A DNA stretch of 7,601 bases from Cacconaster sp964598495 (GTDB lineage Bacteria; Bacteroidota; Bacteroidia; Bacteroidales; UBA932), in the NCBI GenBank assembly GCA_964598495.1, contig CAZRBY010000037.1:1-7601 (forward strand). The letters are read 5' to 3'. Below, piece by piece: positions 5,175-7,601 of the stretch. The notes under the pieces are model-generated. The model was not told where the DNA came from and made no database searches. It saw nothing but the letters and a program-made list of their open reading frames with translations. Both the position numbers and the translations under genes were made by a program. Position 1 is the first letter of the stretch; each line of letters starts with the position of its first letter.

Positions 5175-6485
5175 ATGCTGAATTTTGATGTTAAAACTCT
5201 TTTTCGGTATATCCGAAAGAAGAGTTGGAAGGAGTTGAGAGCTGCAATGCAGAATCTCGACCATCTGCAGTTGGCAGAGGCAATTGATCGCGGAAGCGAA
5301 TTTGAGTCGATTGTGCTCTTGCGCTTTCTATCGCGCGCACAGGCGAAAGAGGTATTTCAGGAACTTTCGCACGAAAAGCAGGAAGATATTGTACGGGGAT
5401 TGGCTGAACAAGCTTCACAGGTGGCCGATCTGCTCAACGATATGGAACCGGACGACCGTACCGCCTTCCTCGAGGAACTTCCGGGAGAGGTGGCGCAGCG
5501 CCTCATGCAGTTGCTTACACCCGACAACAGGGCGGTAGCCACCACTTTGCTTGGTTATCCCGAATATGTGGCAGTGAGGCCCCATTTTACCGTGGAGGAG
5601 ACCTTGGCGCATATTCGTCAATATGGGCACGATTCCGAAACATTGAACGTAATCTATGTGGTGGATGACAAATGGCGTTTGCTCGATGGTCTCCGCATAC
5701 GGGAAGTGATCCTCGCCTCTCCGGAGCAGCGCATCAGCGACCTTATGGATTATAAATACGATTCTCTAAATGCTTTCGACGATCAGGAGGCTGCGGTAGC
5801 TGCTTTTAAAAAGTACGATAGGGTAGTGCTCCCGGTGGTGGATACGAAGGGAATTTTGTTGGGAATTGTGACAGTCGATGATATTCTGGACATTGCTGAA
5901 GAAGAAGGGACGGAGGACTTCCAGAGGTTTGGTGCAGTTCAGGATGCCATTATCAGCCCTCTGCAGGCTACTGTTTCGTTTTTATATAGGAAGAGGGTCC
6001 TTTGGTTGCTTGCGTTGGTGTTTGTCAATGTCTTTTCAGGAGCTGTCATTCAGAACTTCGAAAATGTGCTTGCGAATGCTTTGTCGCTCGTCTTTTTCCT
6101 GCCGTTGCTGATCGATAGCGGCGGAAATGCCGGCTCCCAGTCAGCTACGCTGATGATTAGAGCCCTCGCGGTGGGCGATGTACAGCTTCGGGACTGGACC
6201 AAACTGCTTGGGAAGGAGCTGATAGTCTCTTTGCTTTTGGGCCTCACTATGGCCCTCGGAGTCAGCTTCATTTCGGCATTCCGTGCCCCCGAGATCATGC
6301 TCGTCCTCGGCATCACCATGACCGCCATAGTGATGGTCGGCAGCCTCATCGGCATGCTGCTCCCCTTCATCTTTACCAAACTCAAAATGGACCCCGCCAC
6401 CGCCTCCGCCCCCCTGATTACCTCCTTGGCAGATATTTTGGGGGTACTGATTTATTTTACAGTGGCGAGCAGGCTGCTGGGGTAG
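5175..6485 (+). CDS. mgtE: Magnesium transporter MgtE
   Basis: The 436 residues have full MgtE architecture. An N-terminal superhelical domain spans about 15-130, with repeats such as LSHEKQEDIVRGL and DMEPDDRTAFLEELP. A CBS pair follows at about 131-245 (CBS1 starts YVAVRPHFTVEETLAHIR; CBS2 ends LLGIVTVDDILDIAEEE). A linker helix leads to a five-helix membrane domain from about 273 to 435. Signature motifs are LLIDSGGNAGSQSATLMIRAL (about 311-331) and DPATASAPLITSLADILGVLIYF (406-428), where Asp420 matches the ion-selecting Asp of the Thermus protein. MgtE is a homodimeric inner-membrane Mg2+ channel closed when its cytoplasmic domains bind Mg2+. It has its own promoter and an unusual leader, and a terminator 72 nt downstream, so it is probably monocistronic. 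Codon use is GC-rich compared with the flanking genes. No lesion is seen. Confidence 0.96.
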   Translation: MLNFDVKTLFRYIRKKSWKELRAAMQNLDHLQLAEAIDRGSEFESIVLLRFLSRAQAKEVFQELSHEKQEDIVRGLAEQASQVADLLNDMEPDDRTAFLEELPGEVAQRLMQLLTPDNRAVATTLLGYPEYVAVRPHFTVEETLAHIRQYGHDSETLNVIYVVDDKWRLLDGLRIREVILASPEQRISDLMDYKYDSLNAFDDQEAAVAAFKKYDRVVLPVVDTKGILLGIVTVDDILDIAEEEGTEDFQRFGAVQDAIISPLQATVSFLYRKRVLWLLALVFVNVFSGAVIQNFENVLANALSLVFFLPLLIDSGGNAGSQSATLMIRALAVGDVQLRDWTKLLGKELIVSLLLGLTMALGVSFISAFRAPEIMLVLGITMTAIVMVGSLIGMLLPFIFTKLKMDPATASAPLITSLADILGVLIYFTVASRLLG

Positions 6486-6556
6486 GGCGATTACTGGTGA
6501 TTTGGAGTAGCCGGACATATTTAGACGAAAACAGTGGCAGAGGAGAATTGCCTAAT

Positions 6557-6589
6557 ACGGCGGTAAGAGATAAGTCCTTCCGCCGTTTT
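6557..6589 (+). terminator. Intrinsic terminator after mgtE
   Basis: ACGGCGG (6557-6563) pairs with CCGCCGT (6580-6586), and AAG (6565-6567) with CTT (6577-6579) across a one-base bulge. The stem is followed by TTTTG, so the plus-strand orientation fits. It lies 72 nt after the mgtE stop. The tail on the minus strand is poor in T, so it is unlikely to serve the recombinase gene. Confidence 0.75.
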
Positions 6590-6608
6590 GCAATGATAAT
6601 TTTGAGTG

Positions 6609-7205
6609 TCAATTCATTCTACCTTTTACGAAACTACTTACCGTTAATCGGTGTACGCCAAGTATTCTCCCGATTGCACTATATGATACTCGTTTGTCTA
6701 ATAGTTCTTTTATTTTCTTTTCCTGTCCTGTTAGTTTGGTTTTTGCTGATTTTCTACCTTTGGGGCGGCCAAGAACAACACCCTCAGCCTTTTTTCTAGC
6801 TAATGCCTCCTTTGTACGTTGGGATATAAGATTACGCTCAATTTCAGCAGAAAGTCCAAAGGCAAATGCTAAAACTTTACTACTTATATCGCTTCCTAAA
6901 CGATAGTTGTCTTTAATTGTCCAAACTTGAATGTCTCGGTTCATACATTCGTTTAAGATTCCCATTATCATTAATAAATTTCGTCCTAAACGTGATAGTT
7001 CTGAGCAGATTAAAATATCCCCACGCTTCATTCGTTTTATCAATTTACCAAGTTTGCGTTCTTGGATGTATTTTGTGCCCGAAATGGTTTCTTCTATCCA
7101 TTTATCAACAACCAGAACTTGTTTCTCGCAAAACTGATTAATTTCAAAACGTTGGTTTTCAACAGTTTGTTTGTCTGTGCTTACGCGTATATAACCATAA
7201 ATCAT
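6609..7205 (-). CDS. Mpi-family serine recombinase / DNA invertase
   Basis: A 198-residue small serine recombinase of the resolvase-invertase family, very like the Bacteroides Mpi master invertases that flip promoter segments. The catalytic domain (1 to about 135) opens MIYGYIRVSTDKQT, with nucleophile Ser9 and Arg7. ICSELSRLGRN (66-76) carries the Arg72 and Arg75 active-site residues. The long E helix (VLAFAFGLSAEIERNLISQRT) follows. After the RKKAEGVVLGRPKGRK hinge comes a helix-turn-helix (about 173-196, SYSAIGRILGVHRLTVSSFVKG). I chose ATG 7205 because invertases begin at MIYGYIRVST; an in-frame ATG at 7223 adds only six residues. No clear promoter consensus is seen upstream. The gene is AT-rich compared with mgtE. 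A 13-bp inverted repeat and a start-less restriction-modification cassette lie just upstream, pointing to local DNA inversion as its job. Wider targets elsewhere are possible. Confidence 0.93.
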   Translation of the reverse strand: MIYGYIRVSTDKQTVENQRFEINQFCEKQVLVVDKWIEETISGTKYIQERKLGKLIKRMKRGDILICSELSRLGRNLLMIMGILNECMNRDIQVWTIKDNYRLGSDISSKVLAFAFGLSAEIERNLISQRTKEALARKKAEGVVLGRPKGRKSAKTKLTGQEKKIKELLDKRVSYSAIGRILGVHRLTVSSFVKGRMN

Positions 7206-7231
7206 AATAAAATATTTTAGCATAATTAGAA

Positions 7232-7300
7232 TAAAATAATCACTAATAGTCTAAGTTAATATAGACAACTAAAAACCAAATTTTTAGAGTGATTATTTTA
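7232..7300. repeat. 13-bp inverted repeat, candidate invertase crossover sites
   Basis: The left arm (7232-7244, minus strand) and right arm (7288-7300, plus strand) both read AGTGATTATTTTA, a perfect 13-bp match separated by 43 bp. Similarity resumes weakly outward (ATGCTA in both, offset by 2 nt). The right arm forms the first codons (Ser-Asp-Tyr-Phe) of the restriction-modification cassette. The left arm, read toward the recombinase gene, is in frame with it and encodes the same four residues. This fits back-to-back recombination sites between two segments. A transcriptional hairpin is the alternative. Confidence 0.55.
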
Positions 7301-7601
7301 AACAAAATGCTACAGTAACCAGATTTTCTAGCAGTGATAGTTGGGTCGTCTTATCGGAAATAGAACAACGTATAAAAGCTAAAATTGAATCTGTTGGTAC
7401 ACCTTTGAGAGAATGGAATATAAATATTTACCGTGGCGTGTTGACAGGTTTTAATGAAGCCTTCATAATTAGAGGATATAAAAGAAATGAAATTTTATCA
7501 AATTGTAAAGATGAGGCAGAGCGCAACAGAACAGACGAACTAATAAGACCTATTTTGAGGGGACGTGATATTAAGCCTTATTTTTATGCATTTTCAGATT
7601 T
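7288..7601 (+). CDS. Start-less fragment of an Eco57I/TaqI-type restriction-modification methyltransferase (specificity region), 3'-truncated by the window edge
   Basis: Directly after an in-frame TAG (7285-7287) an open frame runs 104 codons to the window end. It has no ATG anywhere. Its sequence matches the start of the TaqI-like C-terminal specificity region of type IIG-like modification enzymes. WVVLSEIEQRIKAKIESVGTPL comes first. INIYRGVLTGFNEAFIIRG follows. ELIRPILRGRDIKPY, which leads into the DNA-recognition part, ends the visible stretch. In intact enzymes this lies hundreds of residues after the N-terminus, behind the methyltransferase domain (NPPY motif), which is absent here. The opening DYFKQN resembles the usual YFK segment just before this block, so the frame is cut cleanly at the inverted repeat. 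I infer a silent specificity cassette that the neighbouring invertase can join to an expressed 5' part elsewhere. A decayed gene remnant is the alternative. Confidence 0.72.

Noticed and set aside
6050..6518. Minus-strand open frames opposite the mgtE 3' end, one with a glycine run
   Set aside because: The Gly run is only the complement of the C-rich codons of mgtE. No family resemblance.
7232..7300. Simple 43-bp invertible promoter between the two 13-bp arms
   Set aside because: The segment is very short for a serine invertase and no good TTTG/TAnnTTTG promoter is visible in either orientation within it. Exchange with sites outside the window is more plausible.
7140..7380. Published Mpi-type recombination motif around the recombinase
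   Set aside because: ACGT-containing stretches occur (near 7150 and 7367) but are not arranged as an inverted pair and I could not match them confidently to a remembered consensus.
1..7601. tRNA, rRNA, CRISPR arrays and insertion sequences
   Set aside because: No clover-leaf or rRNA-like sequence, no regularly spaced direct repeats, and no transposase apart from the serine invertase were found by eye.

Overview
The window looks like the chromosome of an anaerobic member of the Bacteroidota, probably order Bacteroidales. Three things suggest this: a textbook Bacteroides-type promoter (TTTG, 20 nt, TAnnTTTG) ahead of the magnesium transporter gene; most genes lacking Shine-Dalgarno sequences; and a recombinase whose sequence closely resembles the Mpi master-invertase family of Bacteroides. 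The genus cannot be fixed from this stretch.

Left part (1-2960, plus strand). The tail of an unrecognised gene and a hairpin are followed by a probable operon: a DUF134 helix-turn-helix protein, a small Gly/Arg/Cys-rich DUF5320 protein, a small GNAT-type acetyltransferase, and a CoA-disulfide/persulfide reductase fused to a C-terminal rhodanese domain. A perfect 15-bp stem closes this block and is shared with the convergent genes beyond it. The set suggests thiol, persulfide or iron-sulfur chemistry, but only the reductase has a clear biochemical role.

Middle (2970-5027). On the minus strand lie methylglyoxal synthase (mgsA) and, just downstream of it, a small MscS-type mechanosensitive channel. 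Divergent from mgsA is a methylated-DNA-protein cysteine methyltransferase (ogt).

MgtE region (5023-6589). A strong promoter overlaps the ogt stop codon and gives a leader of about 114 nt before mgtE. The leader holds an 18- or 13-codon open frame with an early acidic run. After it comes a set of competing complementary pyrimidine and purine segments, one of which locks the mgtE Shine-Dalgarno into a perfect 10-bp hairpin. This looks like an undescribed translational switch, perhaps sensing magnesium, and is the best candidate for a new regulatory system here. A terminator hairpin follows mgtE. The ogt-mgtE segment is visibly more GC-rich than either flank.

Right end (6609-7601). This AT-rich accessory segment has an Mpi-family serine invertase on the minus strand. 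Facing away from it is an open frame encoding the start of a TaqI/Eco57I-type target-recognition region of a restriction-modification methyltransferase. That frame has no start codon: it opens immediately after an in-frame stop. Its first codons form one arm of a 13-bp inverted repeat whose other arm lies just upstream of the invertase. This is what a silent specificity cassette in a DNA-inversion (phase-variable) restriction-modification locus would look like. The rest of the locus lies outside the window.
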